DNA of 64,000 nt, from NCBI RefSeq assembly GCF_002288925.2, contig NW_022098043.1, positions 1,638,157 to 1,702,156 on the forward strand, read 5' to 3'. Position 1 is the first letter of the stretch; every line of letters begins with the position of its first letter. The position numbers and the translations under genes were made by a program. The stretch is from Delphinapterus leucas. Lineage: Eukaryota; Chordata; Mammalia; Artiodactyla; Monodontidae. The notes under the pieces are model-generated. The model was not told where the DNA came from. It was given only the letters and a program-made list of their open reading frames with translations, and ran no database searches. Shown here in pieces: positions 46,219-56,672 of this stretch.

Positions 46219-47270
46219 CAAACTTAAGAGATTTTGTATGCCTTTCTTTGGTCACAAAAATGCGAAATGGAAGATATTACTTGTTCCTCAACCAATTTTT
46301 AAACTTTTCAAATTTTGTAGTGTTCTAAAATTTTAAAAAAGGTATATGACTTATTATAATCATTTCTTGCACTTCATCTTTGAGGTCATTTTGTTGCTGG
46401 CCACTAGAATCTCAGCACTCATACCTCAAGAGTACCATAAATAAACTTTTCATCAGTAGCATCATGGACAAGTTTTGGAAACAGCCATTGTTTCTGGTCT
46501 GCAAGGGCAGGGTCAATGACTTATCCAAGCTGTGATCACTCAGTGGCCCTAAAGGCTTTTGTGTAATAGGGTCTTACAACAAAAGACTCATCACAATTCT
46601 GGGGCAAATGATCTACTGAACTGGAGAATTGAAAATGTCTTGCCAATGGCCCATAGGTCACTTGAAGTTTTGTTTTGTTTTTTGTCTGGACGAATTACAC
46701 AAGTAGTTTGTATAATAATTTAGCTAAACAAGGCCTTAAAGTCTAATTTGAATCAAGAGCATACTCGGCAAAGCAAAATATAACCTAAGAAATAATTCTG
46801 ATTCTGTGCTGTTAACAGATTTGATTAGGAGTCAAAACACCTGGATGCCAAGGCAACAAATGATTTCTAATTCCAGCTTTCTCAACCTGTGCAAGGATAA
46901 TTAGAACAAGGATAACTAGTTCATATGAAGAGCTGTTTACTCCATTTTATAAATGCAAAATGGTGTGATTATTGATGGTGCCTTGAATTACACCTTTTTA
47001 AGCAATCACTCCTGTTTTCCAGGCTGCTCTTGACCTTACGCTTTGGATTGAGGTTTGTTCCTTAAGAAGCTTTCTCTGAACACCTCGACTAGTGTCCGAC
47101 AGGGAAAGGGGCTTTTCCATGCTCCATGTCACATTGGTCCCCCCATGTTGCACAGCACTTATCACACTGTGCTTTGTCTCCAAGTTCCCTACTGCTGGTA
47201 CCCTGTCTGATTCATTTTAGTGGTTCAGTAGTGTATCCCCCTACCCCTCTTCAGATAGAAGGCATTAGAC
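46219..47270. other. Intergenic downstream of ATP5IF1
   Basis: A/T-rich with no recognised gene. 47,000-47,220 is weakly L2-like. Confidence 0.4.
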
Positions 47271-47288
47271 ACAGTTCACTGATGACAA

Positions 47289-47294
47289 TTTATT
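47289..47294 (-). terminator. ATP5IF1: ATP5IF1 poly(A) signal AATAAA
   Basis: AATAAA on the minus strand about 105 nt after the stop codon, giving a short 3' UTR (roughly 47,270-47,397), as usual for this gene. Confidence 0.75.
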
Positions 47295-47397
47295 ATAATT
47301 TGTTGGAAGCACACAGATATTAATTAAACCAGAACTATGTCTGGTTTAAGAGAAGTGGGCAATAACAGGTAGCCATGCTATAGGGAACTGTGTGCAC

Positions 47398-47542
47398 TTA
47401 ATCATCATCGTGTTTTAGTTTCTTGATTGACTGCTTGTGCCGCTCAATTTCTTTCTGCAGGTGCTCAATCTCCTTCATGTGATGAGAGATCTCATTTTCA
47501 TGGTGTTTCTTCAAGGCTGCCAGCTGTTCTTTAGCACGAGCT
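47398..47542 (-). CDS. ATP5IF1: ATP5IF1 coding exon 3 and stop
   Basis: 145 nt. Completes an Arg codon, then encodes the C-terminal half of the inhibitory region and the dimerising coiled coil, ending in three Asp and TAA. Confidence 0.97.
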
Positions 47543-49288
47543 CTACAAGGACATAGTGGCTCTTGGTTTAATCCCAATCCTTCACCCCAAAGAGACCTCT
47601 AAGCATAATCTGAAATACCTAAGGCAAAGAACAGGAGTCCCAATCCCATGGGAGTCTGGCTGGTCATCCTCTTCTACCCTCTCAAGCCCCATATTAAGAA
47701 TACTCCACCTTAAGGTGTATCATTTTTAGGAGATGACCAAAATGATTCCATCTTCCCGGTGCTAGTGCCTGAAATTCCACCGCTAATGATGGATTCCTTT
47801 CAGATTCAGTAGAAAACTCCAGAGAGGTATGACTTAAGTCCCTAACTGGGGGACTTATTAGAGGAACAACCCAGAGAACAGAATCCCTTTTGGGAGGAAA
47901 AAGAGCAAAAGGTGGGGGTGGGATATACGAAGGGGCATAGTTAAAGGACAAATATATGTGTCCTATCCCAGTTAATCTAGGGCTTTCTTTACCTGAGAAC
48001 TGCAAGACCCACTGTAAAGGCCAAAATGAAGGGGGGGGGGTGAAAAAAAAGAAGCGGTCTCTTGCAGTACTTGGCAGTCCAAGTTTAGGCCTCAAGAAGG
48101 GATGATTCAAATGTTGGTTCGGCCACATATGGGCCTCTGTTTTCCATAACTGTACAATGCAGGAGGCCAATTAGATGATCTCTAAGGGCTGCACCTTGTC
48201 TCTCTGGTATGGCAGGTGCTATGGTGGTAATTCTTAAGAGTGAGCAAGAGAGGGTGGAAGAGAAAAGATAGGTCAAGGAGAAGCAGAAGCTAGATTAGTT
48301 CCACGCTGCTCCTCACTGTGGATAGAAGTCACTGTAAGATAACTCGAGGTTGGTAAACAGGATAGGTAGGCCCAGTCCACACCATACTCCTAAAAGCTGG
48401 GCTGGGTGGAGCAGGCCAAGTCTCCGAGGAGTGGGGGACAGGGTTCCAGCCACGAGCAGCTGCTACATGCTCTACGACCCACTCGCTCAGGCCAGTTGGA
48501 GAGGTGGGCGGGGGGGTGTCTAGAAATGGCTGAGAGGGTCTGAGGAGTCAGGGAATCCATCCACGCGGGGCTAGCAAAGCTGAGGCCTGGGGTGATGGGT
48601 GGGTGAGGGCCGAGGGAGTCAGGCTCAGGGTGTCTGCATGTATTGGAACCGTCGGATCTAGACACTCTGGGAGGAATCTGGGGGGCGTTTGGCATGATGC
48701 GGGGTAAACTCCACGGGTGGGGATGGTAAATGATTCAGGAACAGATGAGCGGTGGTTGGCGAGTTCTGAAGACCCGCAGGTGGAAACGGCTTGGGTGTGG
48801 AGGCCTTGGGATTCGGCAGCGCACGGGAAGCGCCCTTACAGGTGGCGACAGTCGGGTCCTCAAGTGTTGGGTGTAACGGGTTCAGGGGCCGGGAGTTCTA
48901 CTGGGGGATGGGGCGCCCCAGGACGCCAGGGAGGGATGGGTGGGGCGACTGACAGTTGAAGGACTGGAAGGCCGTGAGAGATATAGGGCTGGATTCGGGG
49001 TCCCGTGGGCCTCACCGGAAGTATCGCTCCTCTTCGGCCTGCTCTCTTTTTCCGAAGGCTCCACCGGCGTCCCGGACCGCGCCCGCACTGGAGCCGAGAT
49101 TGTCTGCCTGCGGAAAGCGACGGGGGTATTGGTAAAGGTGAGGGCGGCAGAGAGGGGATCTGCGCTCAGGGCTGGGGCAACAGGCACCGCGGGCGGCGTA
49201 CCGATTCCGAGCCGAAGCCCCGGCCCTGCATGGCCCAGACGCTCCACACGCCGAACCGCGTCCGCGCCGCCAATGCCGTGGCTGCCAT
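47398..49288 (-). CDS. ATP5IF1: ATP synthase inhibitory factor 1 (IF1), complete, 3 exons
   Basis: Mitochondrial matrix protein that blocks ATP hydrolysis by F1-ATPase when the proton gradient collapses and the matrix acidifies. Coding exons on the minus strand: 49202-49288, 49016-49107, 47398-47542; they join to 107 codons with GT-AG introns. Residues 1-25 ([15 protein letters not shown] onward) form a basic presequence, and the predicted mature start is GSES. The inhibitory helix [16 protein letters not shown] is intact, followed by [11 protein letters not shown] with the histidines of the pH switch. The coiled-coil tail [17 protein letters not shown] ends at TAA. The start ATG has G at -3 and +4. 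Against bovine IF1, as I remember it, the protein is very close but lacks two tail residues. The position equivalent to human Ser39 is Ala. Confidence 0.98.
49016..49107 (-). CDS. ATP5IF1: ATP5IF1 coding exon 2
   Basis: 92 nt, phase 0 in and 2 out. Encodes [16 protein letters not shown] and then [14 protein letters not shown]. The acceptor reads CCGCAG followed directly by GCAG; only the first AG keeps the reading frame. Confidence 0.96.
49202..49288 (-). CDS. ATP5IF1: ATP5IF1 coding exon 1
   Basis: 29 codons: the mitochondrial presequence and the first mature residues (GFGSES). Phase 0 out at a GTACG donor. Confidence 0.97.
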
Positions 49289-49450
49289 TGCTGTCAGTGC
49301 AGCACCCCTCTAGTGACCGGAGGTGCAAGGTTCTTCGCAGGAGCTAACGGCGCTGCAGGCCAGGCCGCCAATCGTTTCGCTGGAGAGGCAGGATGAACCT
49401 GGGAGTAGCGAATCACGAGAGGGAGAGGCGGGGTTCCTGTAGTTTGCAGC

Positions 49451-50574
49451 GAATCCTGGCCTAGAGGCGGGCCTATTCTTAGCCAACCCCTAGCAAGGGC
49501 TCCAGGGTCAAAGGACTGGAGAAAAATAATGGAGGAGATAGAAAAGCTAGAACAGAGGGGCAGAAGTCAAGATTTCGGCTCTCGGGTCTATGAGAATTAG
49601 GCGTGACGTCCATCACCACCTCACGATTCCAATCCTAAAGTTGTTTTTATTAAGCACCCAAAGGAAGCTTTCCCTTTCCTGGACTGTTAGCATCAATAAG
49701 ATGGGTAATATGGGGGTGGGGGTGGGCGGCTATGTCCAGGATGCCCTGACTTAGTCATTTAGGGTTGGGAAAAAAAATTTTTTTAATGTATGTGTATATG
49801 GTCAATGTTCTTTTGTTGCACTGACATTTCACTCTCAAGTCTCAGCTTAAACGTCAGCTCAGAGAAAACTTCTCTGACCTCCTTCGTCATTCAATCATAG
49901 CCCCCTGTTTTGTTCTTGCACCTTTGAGCTTATGAAGTTATTAGGACCTTGATCAATCAAGTAGGCACTGAATTAATATTTGCAAAATGTACTGATATGT
50001 TATCAAATGGGCTTGATAACAGGACTTTTGGCAATGTGGTGCAATGAAGTGGAAAAGAGCATAGGCAGGAGTCTAGGGACGGCTTTGCCTTGACCTTCCT
50101 TAAGCCATCTAACAAACGTGAACAAGATAATAGTAGTTTATAGCCTTTGCCTAGGTCATTTTCTCCCTCTGGGCCCACTCTTTTTCTCCTTTAGTTGAGA
50201 GGGTTGGGCCAGATCTTATTCATGATTATAAAAATATCTTCTTTGCTTTCCATGAAATTGTTGAACAGTTTTTATTGATCATCTTTTGGTTGGAAAAATA
50301 CCAGCCCTGGTTTGTATGAGTTAAATGGGAGGAAATAGCTGCAGGGCATATTTTCAAATGTTCATTTTAGAAAAGTTGGAAAAACACGAAAGCAGAAGGC
50401 TAGAAATAATAATCACCCATAAGCCCACTATCTAGTAATAATAATTTTTTGTGTTTCTAGATATTTAAGTGCCATTCCCATTTCAGAAACTGTTTCTAGT
50501 TCTCAGATACTATTGTTTCTTGATTATGTCCTGGCTGGACATCCAGTGGAGGGTCTTGCTGAGTTTGTGCAAAA
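49451..50574. other. Spacer between ATP5IF1 and DNAJC8, proximal part
   Basis: L2-like fragment at 49,820-49,940 (CAGAGAAAACTTCTCTGACC). No exon of either gene is seen. Confidence 0.5.
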
Positions 50575-51262
50575 GATCCATCTAGGTACTAGGATGGCTG
50601 TAATTTAAAAAAATGGAAAATAACAAGCACTGGTGAGGATGTGGAGAAATTGTAAACCTCCTACATCGCTGGTAGGAGTGTAAAATTGTTCAGCCGCTGT
50701 GGAAAACAGCTTGGCAGTTGCTCAAAAGGTTAAATATAGAATTACCAAATTCCTTTCTAGGAAATTGTACCCCTCAAATAGAAAACTGGTACTCAACACA
50801 TGTTCATAGCAGCACCAATTCACAGTACCCAAAAGATGGAAACAACCCAAATGTCCATCAGCTGACAAATGAACAAACAAATTGTGTTATACACATGTGA
50901 TGGAATACTATTAAGCCATAAAAAATAATGAAGTAATGATGTATGCTGTGCCCTGAATGAACCTGGAAAACATTATGTTAAGCGAATGAAGCCAGACACA
51001 AAAGGTCACATGTTGTATGACTGCATTTATATGAAATGGCCAGAGTAAGTAAGTCCATAAGGACAATACACAGATTGGTTGTTGCCAGGGGTTGGGAAAT
51101 ATGCGTACGAAATGTTGATTAGGTGCCGGGTATCCTTTTGGGGCCATGCAACTGTTCTGTAACTAGATAGAGGTGATGGTTGCACAACACTGTGAATGTA
51201 CTAAAGGCCACTGAATTGTTCACTGTAAAATGGTTAATTGTATGTCACGTGTATTTAACCTC
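50575..51262 (+). mobile_element. L1 3' end abutting the DNAJC8 promoter
   Basis: Sense L1M sequence (ACTGGTGAGGATGTGGAGAA, GCCATAAAAAATAATGAAG, ACTAAAGGCCACTGAATTG) ending about 100 bp before the DNAJC8 start region. Confidence 0.8.
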
Positions 51263-51385
51263 AGTCTAAAGAAGAGTTTACTTAGATTGGAGGTGTCTGG
51301 CTGGGCTGCGAGCCCTTTAAGAGTCACAAGGGGGAGAGGCGGACCTGTAAGAAGACGTGAGGTGGCGCTTGCGCAGAAGAGTCAC

Positions 51386-51469
51386 ATGGTGGCTGGGCCG
51401 GGGAAATGGCGGCTCCAGGAGAGAGCGGGGCTTCGGGTGGCGGCGGTAGCACGGAGGAGGCATTTATGA
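51386..51469 (+). other. Possible upstream ORF overlapping the DNAJC8 start
   Basis: ATG at 51386 opens a 27-codon frame that runs past the DNAJC8 ATG in another frame and stops at TGA 51467-51469. The context is weak (C at -3, G at +4). It matters only if transcription starts upstream of 51386. Confidence 0.35.
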
Positions 51470-51483
51470 CCTTCTACAGTGAG
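51406..51483 (+). CDS. DNAJC8: DNAJC8 coding exon 1
   Basis: 26 codons, MAAPGESGASGGGGSTEE onward, phase 0 out. The donor is GTGAAC directly after GAG. Confidence 0.96.
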
Positions 51484-54400
51484 GTGAACACAGAGTGAGG
51501 GATGGCGGCAACGGGGCGACCCCGCTGGAGTTACGATCCCAGCCGGCGAAGGCAGTGGTCCTTCTGGCGTGGACCGTTGGGCAGCCCCTCCTCTCTGGCC
51601 TTTGGGGCGGTGGGGGCTTCGGGAGTGTGTGTGCATTTCTTCCTAATATTGCGGCGCGGAGATCCCCTGGACGACAGAAAGGGGCGGGGGTCCGGCGTCT
51701 GCGGGGAGGCGGCGATCGTGGCCAACCAAGTGCTTGGGCGCGCGCAGAGTTCCCCAGGTCCGCGTAGTCGGGGGCTGGCAGCGGCTGGGAGGCTGGGCCT
51801 TCCTGGGGGCGACTTAACCGGGTTGGCCCCCGTTTTTATTCTCAACGGAAGCGCTCTCTACTCTTAGTTATCTGTAGTGAGTTTTCCTGGTAGTTATTTC
51901 TGCCATTAGCGAACGCTAGGCACTGTGCATTTTGCCGTGCAGGCGTTATCTCCCTTTCACAGATGACAAACCTGAGGTTTAGGGAGGTGAAATAATTTGT
52001 GCTGGGTCTTAGAGCAGATGACAGCTCGGTATCATGTTGGGAGGGAGTGAGTTTGGTGTGAGCCTCGTTTACTATCACATCTCCAGCGCGTAGAACGTAG
52101 TAGTTGCTTAATAAATATTTGTTGAGTAAACGAATGAATGAATAAATGAAGAAAAGAATGGCTTTTGGAGTCAGAGGACCTCGGATTGGATTCGTGCAAG
52201 GCAGTTAACGTGACTGTGACAGAATTCTTTCAAGCCATTGATTTTGCAATCCTCAATTTCCACGCTTGTAGAACGAAAGTTAATATTAAAACAAGAGTTT
52301 TAATGAGGGTTAAAGGGTTTAATGTATAAGAAAGTTTCATGAAATATAAAGCAGAAGCATCTTTGTAAGAGTTAAAATAAGACTGAAAGTGGACCTCTTT
52401 AGGTCCACTTAGGCATGCATTTGAGGAATGGAGTTGCTCCCCACCTGGCTGTGAGTTACTGAGAGTAAAGCACCATGTCACATTTCATCTTTTATCTCTG
52501 GTAGTTGTAACAGGGCTTGTTACATAGTGGTTTCTCCAAAATATTAAGTTTAAAAACAAATTAGTATGTCCATTTATAGTCTGTGCTTTCAGAATGTCTA
52601 ATTCACTTGAAAGTGTTAATGCACTAGTACCAGTTTACTGGCTTCTCATGAGTACTCAGCAGTTATAGTGGAACTTGTTTTAATTACTCTTTCTTAGTTA
52701 AAAAAAAAGCAATCCTGTTTTGTTTAATTTAATGAGAGAAAGTGTCTAAAGGAGGACCCTTTAATCATCATTAACTAATATTTATTGAGTACCTGATATG
52801 GTCTAGTGTACTGTTTAGGTCCTGGAGAAATGGTAGTGAACAACAGAGAGAAAAATCCTGTCTTCATAGAGCTTTCATTCTATTGAGAAGGATAAATAAT
52901 GAATAGATGTACAATATACTGTCAGGTAGTGATAAGTGCTATGAGGAAAAATGAGTGGGAAAAAGAGAGTGGGGGGAGGGGCGTGCTATTTTACAAAAGA
53001 GTGAAGAGGGAAGATGCTGAAATGGATTAGCTTTTTATGTTACTGAGATCCTTTCCAAATCCATTTTGGCCATAGAAATAAAGATGGTATATATAACATG
53101 CCAGAGGTTCGTTCCAACTAAAATTTCAGTTCTGACAGTGGCACCAAGGATGTTTTCCTGGGACTACCTGGTGCTTGTTCTCTTTAGCATTGTGTTCAGG
53201 TCAGGGATTTTTCTAGCTATTAGAGTTAGAAAGGCGGAGTTATTTGCTCCCTCCCACACACTTTTTTAGTGCTGCTTTGGGTGTATATTTCAGTGTAATT
53301 GTATTTTTCCTTTCTTAAAAAGTTGTAAATTAATGTGAACATTGACAAGTACATCGTTCATCATTAGAGGGGAAGCTCTTTGAAGGCAGTGGCTGTGACT
53401 TATTTATTTTTGAATCTTCTTGCTGCCTTGCTCTGGCGTCAAACTGTTGGGCTTAAAATTCTGGTTTATAAATTGGGTGATTGGGAAAAAATCTGGTTTA
53501 CAGGTTGGCTGGTTACGAGTCAGTTGACCTAACTCTCAGTTTTCTTATCTGCGAAATGGGGATAATAGTGGTACTTACCATATAGGATTGTTGAGAGGAG
53601 TAAACACCTGTAAAGTTTTTACATTATATTAAAATTCAGTAAATGGTAGCTGTTGTAATTATTTCTCAAAGTGTTTAGCAAAATACCTTGAACGTGTAGA
53701 CACGCAAATAAATGTTTACTGAACATGTCTGTGAGTAACTTGTTAAGATGACAATTCAGAGTTCATTACTGAGCTTTACTAATGAGGTTTTTATCCCCTT
53801 TATTTTAGGTGAAACAAATAGAGAAGAGAGATTCAGTTCTAACGTCCAAAAATCAGATTGAAAGATTGACTCGTCCTGGTTCCTCCTACTTCAATTTGAA
53901 CCCATTTGAGGTGAGGTATCTGATGTTGCTGTGGCCCTTGATAGGGAGCTTTACTGCAGGCAGACTTACCTCGGAACACACACCTAATTTGTACTATGCA
54001 TAGTTGGAGTTGAACTTGGGTGGTTTATTGTGAGCAGAGCTTGCTCTCATCTTTTAGTAACCCAAATATATATGGATTTATTTTCAAATGTGAAGGAATA
54101 GCTAGCCTTGGTAAATTTAGGGTCTTTGATTTAATTTGTTAGTTAAAACTTTTCTGTTTCACCACAATAAAAAAAACCTAACAACCCAAAAATGTTCACA
54201 AGATTATAGACAAGCAAATACAATTTTTAGCTTCCTTAGTTTTATAACTTTAAATATTTCCTGATTATAAAAGTAAATCATATTTCTAATAAAAATCAGA
54301 AATACAGAAAAAGCAAGAATAAAAATCATGTATAATCGTACCTAAGAAAACACCTGTTTATGCTCCAACTGTTTTTAGTTTTATTTAGAAACAAAGAGGG

Positions 54401-56630
54401 TCATGCAGTTCATGCTGTTCTATTTTATTTTATTTTTTAAAAGTTTTTTAAAATATATAAATTATTTAAATTTTTGACTGTGTTGGGTCTTCGTTGCTGC
54501 GTGTGGGCTTTCTCTAGTTGCAGTGAGTTGGGGCTACTCTTGTTTTTGGGGGGGGAGCTTCTCTTGTTGTGGTGCGCGGGCTCTAGATGTGCAGGCTTCA
54601 GTAGTTGTGGCTCACCGGCTCTAGAGTGCAGGCTCAGTAGTTGTGGCACACAGGCTTAGTTGCTCCGAGGCATGTGGGATCTTCCCAGACCAGGGCTCGA
54701 ACTCCTGTTCCCTGAATTGGCAGGTGGATTCTAAACCACTGTGCCACCCAGGAAGCCCCATGCTATTTTATTTTATTTATTTATTTTTTTGAATTTTATT
54801 TTATTTATTTATTTTTATACAGCAGGTTCTTATTAGTTATCTATTCCCATGCTATTTTAAATGCTGTATTGTTACATAAACTATTTTTATACACTTTTTA
54901 AAGTCTCAATTATTATTTCAACAATTCCTTTATTGTACAATAATTAAACTAGTTTCTAATTGTCACAATTATAAATAACTTTGAAACGAATGTTGTTACA
55001 TCTTATAAAAAACACTTATTGAGCACTTATAAAAAAAAACCCTTTTCTCCACTTCATTTTATTGTGGTAAAGTATGCATAACGTAAAATTAACCATTTGA
55101 ACCATTTTTAGGCATACAGTTAAGTGGCATTAAGTACATTCACAGTGTTGTGCAATCATCATCCCTCTCCATTTCTAGAAGTTTTTCATCATTCCAAACT
55201 GAAACTTCAAACCCATAAAATAATAACTCTCCAGTCCTCCTACCCCCAACCCCTGGTAAGCTCTACTCTGCTTTTTGTCTATGAATGCCTATTCCAGGTG
55301 CCTAATACAATGTTTGTTTATGTCTGGCTTATTTCACTTAGTATAGTATTTTCAAGATTCACCAATTGGGAGCTTCCCTGGTGGCGCAGTGGTTGAGAGT
55401 CCGCCTGCCGATGCAGGGGACACGGGTTCGTGCCCCGGACCGGGAAGATCTCACATGCCGCAGAGTGGCTGGGCCTGTGAGCCATGGCCGCTGAGCCTGC
55501 GCGTCTGGAGCCTGTGCTCCGCAACGGGAGAGGCCACAACAGTGAGAGGCCCACGTACTGCAAAAAAAAAAAAAAAAGATTCACCAATTGTTTCTGTGTT
55601 TTTGAAGAATATTTTTCATTTTAAAACAATCCCAGATTTGCAGAAAGGTTACAAGTAAGTTGTCAATATGACACCCCATCTCCCTGAAATACCTTAGTGT
55701 ATTTTCCAACGAACAACATTCTCCTACTGAACCACAATATCACAATCAAAACCAGGAAATAAAGTTTTTCTTTTTTTTTTTTTTTAGGAAATAAATGTTG
55801 ATGCATTTATTTTACTATGTGATCCTCAGACCCCATTCAAACTAGCTAATTGTTTCAATGATGTCCTTTATAGCAAAAGGATCCAGTCTGGAATCTCTGT
55901 TACATTTAGTTGTCATGTCTCATTAGTCTCCCTCAGTCTGGAACAGTTCCTCAGTCTTTCCTTGACTTTCATGACCTTGGCATTTCTGAAGATAATAGGC
56001 CAGTTATTTTGTAGCATCTTTCTCAACTTGAGTTTGTTTGATGTTTCTTCACATTAGATTCAGTTTATGCAATGTTGACAGGAATAGCATAGAAGTGGTA
56101 CTGCATTTTTCTCTTTGTAACCCTTAAAGTGGTACGTGATTTTGATTTATCCTGTTATTAATGATATTACTTGATCACTTAAAGAGGTGCCTACTAGGTT
56201 TCTTCATGAAGTTAACTTTTTTCCCCTTTGTAATTGATAAGTATTTTATGAGGAGGTACTTTGAGAATGTGTGAATATACTGTCCTTATCAAAGTTTCCG
56301 TTTATTCATTTGTCAGTATAGACTTGGGGTTTCCTATTTTATTCAATGGGTTATAATTTGATATTACTTATTTCGATGCTCAAATGTCCCAAATTTGACC
56401 AGTAGGTTACTTTTAAGCCTTTCCTGTCTTTTTGATATGTCTTCATCATTCTTTGATTACTAGGCACTCTTGTACTTTTCCTGACCCAGCCTGGAATTAA
56501 CCATTTCTTTGAGGAGTTCTGATTCCTTTTAATGAAGAATGATATTTAGAAATCAAGATTTGGATGCTAGGTATACCCTTTGCCATTGGGATGTCACTAC
56601 TCCCAGACCCTATTGGTAGACAGAGCTAAG

Positions 56631-56672
<42 letters not shown>

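Larger units (their letters stand above)
48750..49450 (-). promoter_or_regulatory. ATP5IF1: ATP5IF1 CpG-rich promoter, exons 1-2
   Basis: CpG-dense block covering exons 1 and 2 and about 150 bp upstream. A CCAAT motif lies near 49,370, upstream of the gene. No TATA box is seen. The start site is inferred at about 49,310-49,350. Confidence 0.65.
51290..51830 (+). promoter_or_regulatory. DNAJC8: DNAJC8 CpG-rich promoter and exon 1 region
   Basis: CpG-rich from the end of an old L1 through exon 1 and the start of intron 1. GGCGCTTGCGCAG at about 51,364-51,376 resembles an NRF1 site. The transcription start is inferred at about 51,340-51,385. Confidence 0.65.
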
